Part shown: positions 20,610 through 32,959 of the stretch, piece after piece
Numbering within the stretch: position 1 is the stretch's first letter
How the letters are laid out: every line of letters starts with the position of its first letter
Origin: Bostrychus sinensis
Lineage: Eukaryota > Chordata > Actinopteri > Gobiiformes > Eleotridae
Assembly (NCBI GenBank): GCA_020698575.1
Contig: CM036255.1
Coordinates: forward strand, 34,324,813-34,388,812
DNA length: 64,000 nt
Direction: 5' to 3'
Made by a program: the position numbers and the translations under genes
Notes under the pieces: generated by a model
Database searches by the model: none
What the model was told of the DNA's origin: nothing
What the model saw: only the letters and a program-made list of their open reading frames with translations

Positions 20610-23600
20610 CATGTTTTGGTGAATGTTGTGGTGAGTGTTGTGGTGTGTTTTGGCGAGTGTTTTGGTGTGTGTTGTGGTGTGTTGTGGTGAGTGTTGTTGT
20701 GTGTTGTGGTGAGTGTTGTGGTGAGTGTTGTGGTGAGTGTTGTGGTAAGTGTTGTGGTGTGTGTTGTGGTGTGTTTTGGTGAGTGTTTTGGTGTGTTGTG
20801 GTAAGTGTTGTGGTGAGTGTTGTGGTGAGTGTTTTGGTGAGTGTTGTGGTGAGTGTTGTGGTGAGTGTTTTGGTGAGTGTTGTGGCGTGTTTTGGTGAGT
20901 GTTGTGGTGAGTGTTGTTGTGTGTTGTGGTAAGTGTTGTGGTGAGTGTTGTGGTGAGTATTTTGGTGAGTGTTGTGGTGAGTGTTGTGGTGAGTATTTTG
21001 GTGAGTGTTGTGGTGAGTGTTGTGGTGAGTGTTTTGGTGAGTGTTGTGGTGTGTTTTGGTGAGTGTTTTGGTGAGTGTTGTGGTGAGTGTTGTGGTGAGT
21101 GTTTTGGTGAGTGTTGTGGTGTGTTTTGGTGAGTGTTTTGGTGAGTGTTGTGGCGTGTTTTGGTGAGTGTTGTGGTGAGTGTTTTGGTGTGTGTTGTGGT
21201 GTGTTGTGGTGAGTGTTGTTGTGTGTTGTGGTAAGTGTTGTGGTGAGTGTTGTGGTGAGTGTTTTGGTGAGTGTTGTGGTGAGTGTTGTGGTGAGTGTTT
21301 TGGTGAGTGTTGTGGCGTGTTTTGGTGAGTGTTGTGGTGAGTGTTGTTGTGTGTTGTGGTAAGTGTTGTGGTGAGTGTTGTGGTGAGTATTTTGGTGAGT
21401 GTTGTGGTGAGTGTTGTGGTGAGTGTTTTGGTGAGTGTTGTGGTGTGTTTTGGTGAGTGTTTTGGTGAGTGTTGTGGTGAGTGTTGTGGTGAGTGTTTTG
21501 GTGAGTGTTGTGGTGTGTTTTGGTGAGTGTTTTGGTGAGTGTTGTGGCGTGTTTTGGTGAGTGTTGTGGTGAGTGTTTTGGTGAGTGTTGTGGTGAGTGT
21601 TGTGGTGAGTGTTGTGGTGAGTGTTGTGGTGAGTGTTTTGGTGTGTTTTGGTGAGTGTTTTGGTGAGTGTTGTGGCGTGTTTTCGTGAGTGTTGTGGTGA
21701 GTGTTGTGGTGAGTGTTGTGGTGTGTTTTGGTGAGTGTTTTGGTGAGTGTTGTGGTGAGTGTTGTGGTGAGTGTTGTGGTAAGTGTTGTGGTGTGTGTTG
21801 TGGTGTGTTGTGGTGAGTGTTGTTGTGTGTTGTGGTGAGTGTTGTGGTGAGTGTTTTGGTGAGTGTTGTGGCGTGTTTTGGTGAGTGTTTTGGTGAGTGT
21901 TGTGGTGAGTGTTGTGGTGAGTGTTGTGAGTGTTTTGGTGAGTGTTGTGGTGAGTGTTGTGGTGAGTGTTGTGGTGAGTGTTGTGGTGAGTGTTGTGAGT
22001 GTTTTGGTGAGTGTTGTGGTGAGTGTTGTGGTGAGTGTTGTGGTGAGTGTTTTGGTGAGTGTTGTGGTGAGTGTTGTGGTGATTGTTGTGGTGAGTGTTG
22101 TAGTGAGTGTTTTGGTGAGTGTTGTGAGTGTTGTGGTGAGTGTTGTGGCGTGTTGTGGTGAGTGTTGTGGTGAGTGTTGTGGTGAGTGTTTTGGTGAGTG
22201 TTTTGGTGAGTGTTGTGGTGAGTGTTTTGGTGAGTGTTGTGAGTGTTGTGGTGAGTGTTGTGGTGATTGTTGTGGTGAGTGTTGTGAGTGTTGTGGTGAG
22301 TGTTGTGAGTGTTTTGGTGAGTGTTGTGGTGAATGTTGTGGTGAGTGTTTTGGTGAGTGTTGTGGTGAGTGTTGTGGTGAGTGTTTTGGTGAGTGTTGTG
22401 GCGTGTTTTGTAGAGTGTTGTGGTGAGTGTTTTGGTGAGTGTTGTGGTGAGTGTTGTGGTGAGTGTTGTGGCGTGTTTTGGTGAGTGTTGTGGTGAGTGT
22501 TGTGGTGAGTGTTTTGGTGAGTGTTGTGGTGTGTGTTGTGATGAGTGTTTTGGTGAGTGTTGTGGTGAGTGTTGTGGTGAGTGTTTTGGTGAGTGTTGTG
22601 GCGTGTTTTGTAGAGTGTTGTGGTGAGTGTTTTGGTGAGTGTTGTGGTGAGTGTTGTGGTGAGTGTTGTGGCGTGTTTTGGTGAGTGTTGTGGTGAGTGT
22701 TTTGGTGAGTGTTTTGGTGAGTGTTGTGGTGAGTGTTGTGGCGTGTTGTGGTGAGTGTTGTGGTGACTGTTTTGGTGAGTGTTGTGGTGAGTGTTGTGGT
22801 GAGTGTTTTGGTGAGTGTTGTGGTGAGTGTTGTGGTGAGTGTTTTGGTGAGTGTTGTGGTGAGTGTTGTGGCGTGTTGTGGTGAGTGTTGTGGTGAGTGT
22901 TGTGGTGATTGTTGTGGTGAGTGTTGTGGTGAGTGTTTTGGTGAGTGTTGTGAGTGTTGTGGTGAGTGTTTTGGTGAGTGTTGTGGTGAGTGTTTTGGTG
23001 AGTGTTGTGGCGTGTTTTGGTGAGTGTTTTGGTGAGTGTAGTGGCGTGTTTTGGTGAGTGTTGTGGTGAGTGTTTTGGTGAGTGTAGTGGCGTGTTTTGG
23101 TGAGTGTTGTGGTGAGTGTTTTGGTGAGTGTAGTGGCGTGTTTTGGTGAGTGTTGTGGTGAGTGTTTTGGTGAGTGTTGTGGTGAGTGTTTTGGTGAGTG
23201 TTGTGGTGAGTGTTTTGGTGAGTGTTGTGGTGAGTGTTGTGGTGAGTGTTGTGGTGAGTGTTGTGGTGAGTGTTGTGGTGAGTGTTTTGGTGAGTGTTGT
23301 TGTGTGTTGTGGTGAGTGTTGTGGTGAGTGTTGTGGTGAGTGTTTTGGTGAGTGTTGTTGTGTGTTGTGGTGAGTGTTGTGGCGTGTTGTGGTGAGTGTT
23401 GTGGTGAGTGTTGTGGTGAGTGTTTTGGTGAGTGTTGTTGTGTGTTGTGGTGAGTGTTGTGGTGAGTGTTGTTGTGTGTTGTGGTGAGTGTTGTGGTGAG
23501 TGTTGTGGTGAGTGTTGTGGCGTGTTGTGGTGAGTGTTGTGGTGAGTGTTGTGGCGTGTTGTGGTGAGTGTTGTGGCATGTTGTGGTGAGTGTTGTGGTG

Positions 23601-23975
23601 AGTGTTGTGGTGAGTGTTGCTGTGTGTTTTGGTGAGTGTTGTGGCATGTTTTGGTGAGTGTTGTGGTGAGTGTTGTGGTGAGTGTTGGTGAGTGTTGTGG
23701 TGAGTGTTGCTGTGTGTTTTGGTGAGTGTTGTGGTGAGTATTGTTGTGTGTTTTGGTGAGTGTTGTTGTGTGTTGTGGTGAGTGTTGTGGTGAGTGTTGT
23801 GGTGAGTGTTGGTGAGTGTTGTGGTGAGTGTTGTGGTGAGTGTTGGTGAGTGTTGTGGTGAGTGTTGTGGTGAGTATTGTTGTGTGTTTTGGTGAGTGTT
23901 GTTATGTGTTTTGGTGAGTGTTGTTGTGTGTTGTGGTGAGTGTTGTGGTGAGTGTTTTGGTGAGTGTTGTGGCGT
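20610..23975. repeat. 12-bp GT-rich minisatellite (GTGTTGTGGTGA)
   Basis: About 3.4 kb of GTGTTGTGGTGA and GTGTTTTGGTGA units. The plus strand is almost free of C. The unit length is a multiple of three, so both strands stay open over long spans. The array runs into the assembly gap, so its true length is unknown. Confidence 0.95.
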
Positions 23976-24000
23976 NNNNNNNNNNNNNNNNNNNNNNNNN
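23976..24000. other. Assembly gap (25 N)
   Basis: Twenty-five N stand exactly between the 12-bp GT-rich array and the 17-bp array. Fixed-size short N runs usually mark a gap of unknown length. Confidence 0.99.
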
Positions 24001-24613
24001 AGTATAACATGAGTAAAAGTATAACATTAGTAAAAGTATAACATTAGTACAAGTATAACATTAGTACACATATAACATTAGTACAAGTATAACATTAGTA
24101 AAAGTATAACATTAGTAAAAGTATAACATTAGTACAAGTATAACATTAGTACAAGTATAACATTAGTACACATATAACATTAGTACAAGTATAACATCAG
24201 TACACATATAACATTAGTACACGTATAACATTAGTACACATATAACATTAGTACACGTATAACATTAGTAAAAGTATAACATTAGTAAAAGTATAACATG
24301 AGTAAAAGTATAACATTAGTACAAGTGTAACATTAGTACACGTATAACATTAGTACACGTATAACATTAGTAAAAGTATAACATTAGTACAAGTATAACA
24401 TGAGTAAAAGTATAACATTAGTAAAAGTATAACATTAGTACAAGTATAACATTAGTACAAGTATAACATGAGTAAAAGTATAACATTAGTACAAGTATAA
24501 CATCAGTACACATATAACTTTAGTACACGTATAACATTAGTACACATAAAACATTAGTACACGTATAACATTAGTACAAGTATAACATTAGAACAAGTAT
24601 AACATTAGTACAA
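24001..24613. repeat. 17-bp AT-rich minisatellite (AGTATAACATTAGTACA)
   Basis: About 36 copies with variants aagtataac, cacatataac and cacgtataac. It starts directly after the gap. Confidence 0.95.
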
Positions 24614-25767
24614 ACAGAAGTACTTTTGAAGAAACTCCTTTAAAACAGAATCATTTTGACAAACTGTTTGTAATGAAACCTGAATGGAAAAGAATTCTGC
24701 ATTTGGACGACTGATCCTCATGAATTTTTAATAACGAGTATTATTATTATTATTATTATTAAATCTCGTATGACTCTTTTCATTTCATTTAAACTTTATT
24801 TTTAATTATAATTTCAAATTTCTTAAAATATTTTACTGTTTTACTTGTAATAGTTTTCTATTATTAAAATTTAATTTAAAAATATATAAAAATACAAAAA
24901 CATTAATCAGCAAAAGTTAAACATTTTTCAAATGTGATTTTCTTGACTCAGTCTCAATTGAACTTAACCTTTATATCACAATTTTAAAAAGTTAGGTTTT
25001 TACTGTTAAGAGACAAATCCAAAAAAAAAAATCCATTTTGTTTGTGAATATTAAAAGAATTTCATTTTTTGTGTTTTTTTTAAAGAACTGAGCTGCTGTG
25101 TGCGGTAAAAACGTTTAAATTCTGAACATAATGAAATGTTTGGTGTTTATGGTCACGGCAGAAGTTTATTAAAAGATTTATACACAAAAAAAAAGTTGAA
25201 AAAATACCTCCTCTCACCTCCTCTCCTGCACCAAAAAAAAAAAAAAAAAAAAAAAGTTGAGCAAAATATGAGCAACAGCTCAGGGGCCCAGGAGGTTTTT
25301 AGGGGCCCTTAAGAATTTTAAGGCAAATAATGAAAAAAAACACACACACACAAATTGTACAAATAAATGTAAAATGATTTAAAAGATTTTCTTAAATTAA
25401 TAAATAAATGAAGCTATTCAAATGTGCTCCAGAAGTTTGGGGCCCAATATTAAAACCTGCTGCGGGGCCCGTCATCACTCCGCTGTGTGACTGTGACGTT
25501 TGGAGCTGAGGACACTTTTGTCTCAGATTCAGTCAAACATGGACAAAGATTAAATTTGTGTTTGGAAAATCACCATCAGTGAGAAAATAAACAGAGAAAA
25601 AAAAAAACAGAGACGATGCAGAGACATCGACGAAATAAAAAAATATTTACAAAAATTTGAAAAAAAGGAAGTTTTCTCCTCAATGGGGCTCGAGGGTTAA
25701 TATTTGATTGTTTATAGCCAGGGTTTGATGTTTACTTTTTGCTCACTGGCCACCGCGGATGATGATG

Positions 25768-25830
<63 letters not shown>

Positions 25831-26313
25831 TTCGTCGTTAATTATCTTCACTCGCCACAATTTAATTTGTTAAAGAAATGTAAGATGTGTTTTTTTGTAC
25901 GGACAGAGATTTAAAATAAAACAAAAGTTTATTCGAGCAGAATAAATTAATAATAATAACAGCAACACTGGCAACAAAAGCAGAGGGAACTACATAGACC
26001 ATGATCCTTTGCTCCATTTTAGTGTCGCCAACACAACAAAATTATTGTTATTAAACACTTTTCGTGTCTTATTCTTTAAAAATGTCACAATAAATAAATG
26101 GATAAAGTCTCATCAGTGCATTTTTAGAAAACACATTAAATAAAGATAGGACAGTTATGATCAGGGCTGGGCATTAGCACGAAATACCTGTTGTAAATCT
26201 GAACGTTAAAGGTTAGGCAGGAATCACTGTTGCTCTGCGAACGTCATTTAGAAGCTAACAAAATCCAGATGTTACAGTTTGCTGTTATAATGATATTAAT
26301 GTATTTATTTATG
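24614..26313. other. AT-rich intergenic with simple repeats
   Basis: Holds (ATT)n at 24740-24760, an A-run at 25234-25255 and (ATA)n at 25768-25830. Phrases around ggggccc at 25270-25470 resemble 11750-11790. No exon or terminal-repeat element found. Confidence 0.4.
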
Positions 26314-26775
26314 TAGTTATGTATTTGATAGGGACACAGTCCCTCTCCTCCTCCTCACCTCCTCCTGTCTCTTCCTCACCTCCTCCTCCTCCTCACCTCC
26401 TCCTGTCTCCTCCTCACCACCTCCTCACCTGCTCCTGTCTCCTCCTCTTCCTCCTCTTCACCTCCTCCTCCTCTCCTCCACATGTCTCCTCTTCACCTCC
26501 TCCTCCTCCTCACCTTCTCCTCACCTCCTCCTCTTCAGCTCGTCCTCCTCCTCTCTTCCTCACCTCCTCCTCCTCCTCTTCACCTCCTCCTCACCTCCTC
26601 CTCCTCCTCTTCACCTCCTCCTCTCCTCCTCCTCTTCACCTCCTCCTCTCCTCCTCCTCCTCACCTCCTCCTCCTCCTCTTCACCTCCTCCTCCTCCTCA
26701 CCTCCTCCTCTCCTCCTCCTCCTCCTCCTCACCACCTCCTCCTCCTCCTAGTTATGTATTTGATAGGGACACAGT
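26314..26775. repeat. CTC-rich array between two copies of a 27-bp sequence
   Basis: A 408-bp array of CCTCCTC/ACCTCCTCCT units (26341-26748) is bracketed by a perfect 27-bp direct repeat, 26314-26340 and 26749-26775, starting tagttatgtatttgatag. The array is the same type as 27703-31198. Confidence 0.9.
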
Positions 26776-27174
26776 AATGCACATCTGTAATGCACATCTG
26801 TAATGCACATCTGTTCAGGCGGTGACAGAGGTAAATGTGCCAGATTATAGCAACAATGCTAATGTGCGTCCGCAGTCAGACGCAGAAAAGGAGAATAATC
26901 ACAGTAAGAGCCCATCACAGACAGAACATTACTGAGGGTCAGAGGTTACGGGACGGGGTGTGAAGGTTTGTGATGTTCCACAGCTGACTTTACAGAGGTT
27001 GTGTTTCTGTGTGGGACGGTGCCCTCAGAGCAGGCCCTGCTCAGACCTGGGAGGAGGTCCCAGGAACACACTGTACACCAAACTGATTTAACATTTTTAC
27101 TTTCTCAGAGCTCAGCAAGTTGGACTTTTTTACAATGTTACAAACATGAAATGATCCAGGTTTTCTCTCAAAGA
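26776..27174. other. Unique-looking sequence, no supported gene
   Basis: Contains three copies of taatgcacatctg at 26774-26810. Nothing else recognised. Confidence 0.3.
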
Positions 27175-27702
27175 CTGTGTGTGTGTCTGTGTGTGTGTGT
27201 GTCTGTGTGTGTGTGTGTCTGTGTGTGTCTGTGTGTGTGTGTGTCTGTGTGTGTCTGTGTGTGTGTGTGTCTGTGTGTGTCTGTGTGTGTGTCTGTGTGT
27301 GTCTGTGTGTGTCTGTGTGTGTGTGTGTGTGTCTGTGTGTGTGTCTGTGTGTGTGTGTCTGTGTGTGTCTGTGTGTGTCTGTGTGTGTGTGTGTGTGTCT
27401 GTGTGTGTGTGTGTCTGTGTGTGTGTCTGTGTGTGTGTGTGTGTGTGTCTGTGTGTGTCTGTGTGTGTGTCTGTGTCTGTGTGTGTCTGTGTGTCTGTGT
27501 GTGTGTCTGTGTGTGTGTGTGTGTCTGTGTGTGTCTGTGTGTGTGTCTGTGTCTGTGTGTGTCTGTGTGTGTGTGTGTCTGTGTGTGTGTGTCTGTGTGT
27601 GTGTGTGTCTGTGTGTGTGTCTGTGTGTGTGTGTGTCTGTGTGTGTCTGTGTGTGTGTCTGTGTGTGTCTGTGTGTGTCTGTGTGTGTGTCTGTGTGTGT
27701 CT
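27175..27702. repeat. (TG)n / TCTG compound microsatellite
   Basis: About 530 bp of TG tracts punctuated by TCTG. Adjoins the CTC-rich array without spacer. Confidence 0.95.
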
Positions 27703-30700
27703 CCTCACCTCCTCTTCTCCTCCTCTTCACCTCCTCCTCACCTTCTCCTGTCTCCTCCTCCTCTCCTCCTCCTCTTCACCTCCTCCTCCTCCTCACCTCC
27801 TCCTGTCTCCTCCTCCTCTCCTCCTCCTCCTGTCTCCTCCTCACCTCCTCCTGTCTCTTCCTCACCTCCTCCTCCTCACCTCCTCCTGTTTCTTCCTCCT
27901 GTCTCCTCCTCACCTCCTCCTCCTCACCTGCTCCTCCTGTCTCCTCCTCACCTCCTCCTGTCTCTTCCTCACCTCCTCCTGTCTCCTCCTCTTCTCCTCC
28001 TCCTCTCTTCTTCCTCACCTCCTCCTCCTTTCTCCTCCTCACTTCCTCCTCCTCTCTTCCTCACCTCCTCCTGTCTCCTCCTCACCTCCTCCTGTCTCCT
28101 CCTCCACACCTCCTCCTGTCTCCTCCTCACCTCCTCCTCCTGTCTCCTCCTCACCTCCTCCTCACCTCCTCCTGTCTGCTCCTCCTCCTCGCCTCCTCCT
28201 CCTGTCTCCTCCTCACCTCCTCCTCCTTTCTCCTCCTCACCTCCTCCTGTCTGCTCCTCCTCTTAACCTCCTCCTCCTGTCTCCTCCTCACCTTCTCCTC
28301 CTGTCTCCTCTTCACCTCCTCCTCCTCACTCCTCCTCACCTCCTCCTGTCTCCTCTTCACCTCCTCACTCCTCCTGTCTCCTCCTCCTCTTCAACTCATC
28401 CTGTCTCCTCCTCCTCACCTTCTCTTCCTGTCTCCTCCTCACCTCCCCACCTCCTCCTCCTGTCTCCTCCTCACCTCCTCCTCACCTCCACATGTCTCCT
28501 CCTCACCTCCTCCTCTCCTCCTTCTCACCTCCTCCTGTCTCATTCTCACCTCCTCCTCCTCACCTCCTCCTGTCTCCTCCGCACCTCCTCCTCTCCTCCT
28601 CCTCACCTCCTCCTGTCTCCTCTCCTCCTTCTCACCTCCTCCTGTCTCCTCCTCACCTCCTGTCTCCTCACCTCCTCCTGTCTCCTCCTCACCTCCTCCT
28701 GTCTCCTCCTCACCTCCTCCTCTTCACCTCCTCCTGTCTCATCCTCACCTCCTCCTTTCTCCTCCTCACCTCCTCCTCTCCTCCTTCTCACCTCCTCCTG
28801 TCTCCTCCTCACCTCCTCCTGTCTCATTCTCACCTCCTCCTCCTCACCTCCTCCTGTCTCCTCTTCACCTCCTCCGCACCTCCTCCTCTTCACCTCCTCC
28901 TCACCTCCTCCTGTCTCCTCTCCTCCTTCTCACCTCCTCCTGTCTCCTCCTCACCTCCTCCTGTCTCCTCCTCACCTCCTCCTCTCCTCACCTCCTCCTG
29001 TCTCCTCCTCACCTCCTCCTCTCCTCCTCTTCACCTCCTTCTCCTCACCTCCTCCTCACCTCCTCCTCACCACCTCCTCCTCACCTCCTCCTTTCCTTCT
29101 TCTCACCTCCTCCTGTCTCCTCCTCACCTCCTCCTCCTCCTTTCCTCCTCCTCCTCACCTCCTCCTGTCTCCTCCTCCTCCTGTCTCCTATTCACCTCCT
29201 CCTGTCTCTTCCTCACCTCCTCCTCCTCACCTCCTCCTCTTCACCTCCTCCTCTCCTCCTCACCTCCTCCTGTCTCCTCCTCCTCCTGTCTCCTCACCTC
29301 CTCCTGTCTCTTTCTCACCACCTCCTCCTCACCTCCTCCTGTCTTATCCTCCTGTCTCCTCCTCTTCTCCTCCTCCTCTCCTCTTCCTCACCTCCTCCTC
29401 CTTTCTCCTCCTCACTTCCTCCTCCTCTCTTCCTCACCTCCTCCTGTCTCCTCCTCATCTCCTCGTCCTGTCTCCTCCTCTTCTCCTCCTCCTCTCCTCT
29501 TCCTCACCTCCTCCTCCTTTCTCTTCCTCACTTCCTCCTCCTCTCCTCCTCACCTCCTCCTGTCTCCCCCTCACCTCCTCCTCATCACCTCCTCCTGTCT
29601 CCTCCTCTCCTCCTTTTCACCTCCTCCTCACCTCCTCCTCTCCTTCTCCTCCCCTCCTCCTCCCCTCCTCCTCACCACCTCCTCACCTCCTCCTCCTTCT
29701 CTTCCTCCTCACCTCCTCCTCCTCCTCCTGTCTCTTCCTCACCTCCTCCTCTTCACCTCCTCCTCCTCCTCCTCTCCTCCTCCTCACCTCCTCCTCCTCA
29801 CCTCCTCCTCACTTCCTCCTCTTCCTCAACTCCTCTTCGCCTCCTCACCTCCTCCTCCTCCTCACCTCCTCCTCACTTCCTCCTCACCTCCTTTTCCTCT
29901 CCTCCTCCTCACCTCCTCTTCACCTCCTCCTCACCTCCTTTTCCTCTCCTTCTCCTCACCTCCTCCTCACCTCCTCCTGTCTCCTCCTCTCCTCCTCTTC
30001 ACCTCCTCCTCACCTCCTTTTCCTCTCCTTCTCCTCACCTCCTCCTCACCTCCTCCTCCTCCTCCTCCTCCTCACCTCCTCCTCTCCTCACCTCCTCCTC
30101 CTCACCTCCTCCTCTTCTCCTCCTCCTCATTTCCTCCTCTTCCTCACCTCCTCCTCCTCACCACCTCCTCCTCTCCTCCTCCTCACCTCCTCCTCCTCCT
30201 CTCCTCCTCACCTCCTCCTCACTTCCTCCTCTTCCTCACCTCCTCACCTCCTCCTCTTCCTCCTCCTCACCTCTTCCTCTCCTCTTCCTTCTCCTCACCT
30301 CCTCCTCTTCCTCACCTCCTCCTCTTCACCTCCTCCTTCTCCTCTCCTCACCTCCTCCTCCTCACTTCCTCCTCCTCACCACCTCCTCCTCCTCCTCTCC
30401 TCCTCTTCCTCACCTCCTCCTCTTCCTCCTCACCTCTTCCTCCTCACCTCTTCCTCACCTCCTCACCTCCTCCTCTTCACCTCCTCCTTCTCCTCTCCTC
30501 ACCTCCTCCTCCTCACTTCCTCCTCCTCACCACCTCCTCCTCCTCCTCCTCTTCCTCACCTCCTCCTCTTCCTCCTCACCTCTTCCTCCTCCTCCTCTTC
30601 CTCCTCACCTCTTCCTCACCTCCTCACCTCCTCCTCTTCACCTCCTCCTCCTCCTCTCTTCACCTCCTCTTCCTCACCTCCTCCTCTTCACTTCCTCCTC

Positions 30701-31198
30701 CTCCTCCTCCTCTCCTCCTCCTCACCTCCTCCTCACCTCCTCCTCACTTCCTCCTCTTCCTCACCTCCTCCTCTTCCTCCTCACCTCTTCCTCTCCTCTT
30801 CCTCCTCCTCCTCTCCTCCTCCTCACTTCCTCTTCCTCACCTCCTCCTCTTCACCTCCTCCTTCTCCTCTCTTCACCTCCTCCTCCTCACCTCTTCCTCC
30901 TCCTCCTCCTCACCTCTTCCTCACCTCCTCCTCTTCCTCCTCACCTCTTCCTCTCCTCTTCCTCCTCCTCCTCTCCTCCTCCTCACTTCCTCTTCCTCAC
31001 CTCCTCCTCTTCACCTCCTCCTTCTCCTCTCTTCACCTCTTCCTCCTCCTCCTCTTCCTCCTCACCTCTTCCTCACCTCCTCCTCTTCCTCCTCACCTCT
31101 TCCTCTCCTCTTCCTCCTCCTCCTCTCCTCCTCCTCACTTCCTCTTCCTCACCTCCTCCTCTTCACCTCCTCCTTCTCCTCTCCTCACCTCCTCCTCA
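27703..31198. repeat. 3.5-kb CTC-rich array (CCTCCTCACCTCCTCCTGTCT type)
   Basis: Nearly pure pyrimidine with regular A (ACCTCC) and G (TGTCTCC) in the first half. In the second half, after about 29600, the TGTCTCC variant almost disappears and CTCTTCCTC variants dominate. Open frames of over 1300 codons are artefacts. Confidence 0.95.
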
Positions 31199-31214
31199 CC
31201 TGTGGCTGAAGTCT

Positions 31215-31358
31215 GGGATCCTATGCAAATGAAGCTGACGTATAAGGTCACGTGGTTTCCGTCGGAGCTCCCCCTATGAGCAGCGAGCAGTTTTTTTTAT
31301 TTTTTTCCTGCGCGTGTGTTTTCTCCTCCTCTGTGCTCCTCTCGTCTTTAGGTTAGCT
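31215..31358 (+). promoter_or_regulatory. Promoter-like cluster at the edge of a CpG island
   Basis: Within 40 bases stand an octamer ATGCAAAT (31223-31230), a CRE-like TGACGTAT (31236-31243), tataag (31241-31246) and an E-box CACGTG (31249-31254). They lie 105-136 bases upstream of the ATG at 31359 and precede CpG-rich sequence. Motif identities are textbook; function is inferred. Confidence 0.45.
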
Positions 31359-32260
31359 ATGCTGCGCTCCTTCCCGTGCCCTGCACCGCTCCGGAGGATC
31401 TGCGGGAACCGTCCCAACTTCTGCAGCCTGCCCGGGCCCGCGCGCAGGTACGACCCGCACACGCACGCACACGCACACAAAACAACACGAATCAAACAAA
31501 CTTATCTCACATTTGCTCTAAAACTGCAAACTGCGAGGAGGCGAGGAGCGAAGTTGTGCGGAGACCCGGGCGGGAGGAGCGGGAGGAGCGGGAGGAGCGG
31601 GAGGATGCCGGGGCTCCTCTGTGCCCGGGCGCCGCCGCTGCTCCTGCCCGCCCCCCTCGCATCACGGGCGGGTTACGGAGCGGGTCTCGCCGCGCTGCCT
31701 CCGCGGCTCCGCAACAACAACAAAAACCTCCCCGGACCCGAGCCTAAACCCGCGGCCGCCTCGCTGCGCCGCTCCCCGGGGCTGCCTCGGCCGCGTCGCC
31801 GGTGTTTTCCAGCTTTTTTACTCATTTTGTGCAACTTTTTTTCCCCCGGACTCCCGTTAGCCGTTAGCCGCTAGCCCGCTAATGACCGGGGCTTTAGCTT
31901 TAGCCTCTGCCCGCTCTCGGCGCTCGGATGTCGGCGTGTGTTTTGGTCCTGCCCCCCTCCTCTCCGCCTCCGTCTCCCTCCGCTCGGAGCCGGGGGGAAG
32001 CCTGTCCGCGTCTCGGCGCGTTTTCCTCCGCCTTCCGCGCGTCTCGGCTCCGGAGGCTGACGCGGAGCCCGGGCGGCGGTGTGTTTCGGCGGCGGCGGGG
32101 CGGTGTTGTCGTCGCAGGCCGCTGGAGGTGAGGTTCAGACGGGGCCGGGAGCCGCAGACGCTCGCTGAGGCGGGCGGGTCATCTGAGGTGAGCCGCGTCA
32201 GCTCCGCGGCCAAACCGGCGCCTTCTCTCCGCTTTAAACACTTCCACGGGCGAACCGACG
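31300..32260. other. CpG-rich region (CpG island)
   Basis: About 960 bases are visibly GC-rich with frequent CG, unlike the AT-rich neighbours, and the region follows directly on the CTC array. Open frames on both strands here reflect GC content and lack of stops rather than proven genes. Confidence 0.6.
31359..31447 (+). CDS. Candidate first coding exon, gene not recognised
   Basis: An ATG at 31359 opens 29 codons starting MLRSFPCPAPLRRICGN and reaches a good splice donor (gcgcag|gtacg) at 31447/31448, leaving two bases in phase. The peptide is basic and proline/cysteine-containing; it could be a targeting sequence or simply translated leader. It stands just downstream of the octamer/CRE/E-box cluster and inside a CpG-rich region, which fits a first exon. 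I did not find the next exon. A terminal-exon candidate lies 25 kb away at 56194, but nothing links the two. Confidence 0.35.
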
Positions 32261-32959
32261 CGCATTTAACACCTTTTACCTGTTTTTAACACATTTACGC
32301 TTTTAAAAATGTTTGTATTTTAAGCGTAAAAAGCGCTTTGAGCCCAGACGGCGCTCGCTCCTCTGCGCCTCTCACGGAGCACACACCGCTGGCTCCAAAT
32401 GTGCGCTGTTTGCAAACAAATGCACCGCTAAGTTACAAAAATCATCTCTTTATTCGCTTTAAATGTAACACCACCTTAGAAGCAGCGCGCGGACCACTCT
32501 TGTGTTATTAATATTCACGCTCATGCACGCACTGTCGCTGGTTTTGTGGCAGAATATTGATCGGTTCCAGCGCGCACACACCGCTCATTATTTATTCTCC
32601 TTCCTATAATTAAAATCCTGTTATTTTAAATGCAACACGCGGCAGAATAAGAGCCGTGCTTTTCTGTCTGGCTCCTGCAGAAACCCCCCGCTACTGTACA
32701 TACTGTACTGCCTCAGACCACGTTTATTTTTGGAGACAAACCAAGCAAAAAAGAAAGAAAAAAAAAAAAAGAAAAACTGTCTGATTGAGCACATTCACCT
32801 GGTCTGTTTTTAAAAATGAAATACACATCGTTTAATAATTGAATATTGCAGTTTAATATCATTTTTCCTGCGAGTCAGAGGCGTGCGTGACTGAGGACAT
32901 GACCCTCGCTCATCATCAGTGTTAGGAGGCGGTTTCTGGGTAAATTAATGTTAATAAAA

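Noticed and set aside
20489..24010. 1173-codon minus-strand frame of His-Asn-Thr repeats, and Cys-Gly-Glu frames on the plus strand
   Set aside because: Translation of the 12-bp GT-rich array running into the N gap.
26162..26200. Possible hAT-like left end (cagggctgggcattag)
   Set aside because: No matching right end or target duplication was found nearby.
26319..31279. Frames up to 1366 codons of Ser/Pro/Leu or Cys/Val
   Set aside because: CTC-rich and TG repeats are open in all frames.
31314..32289. Frames of 67-186 codons on both strands in the CpG-rich region
   Set aside because: GC-rich sequence has few stops; only the short exon at 31359-31447 has a start, donor and promoter context.
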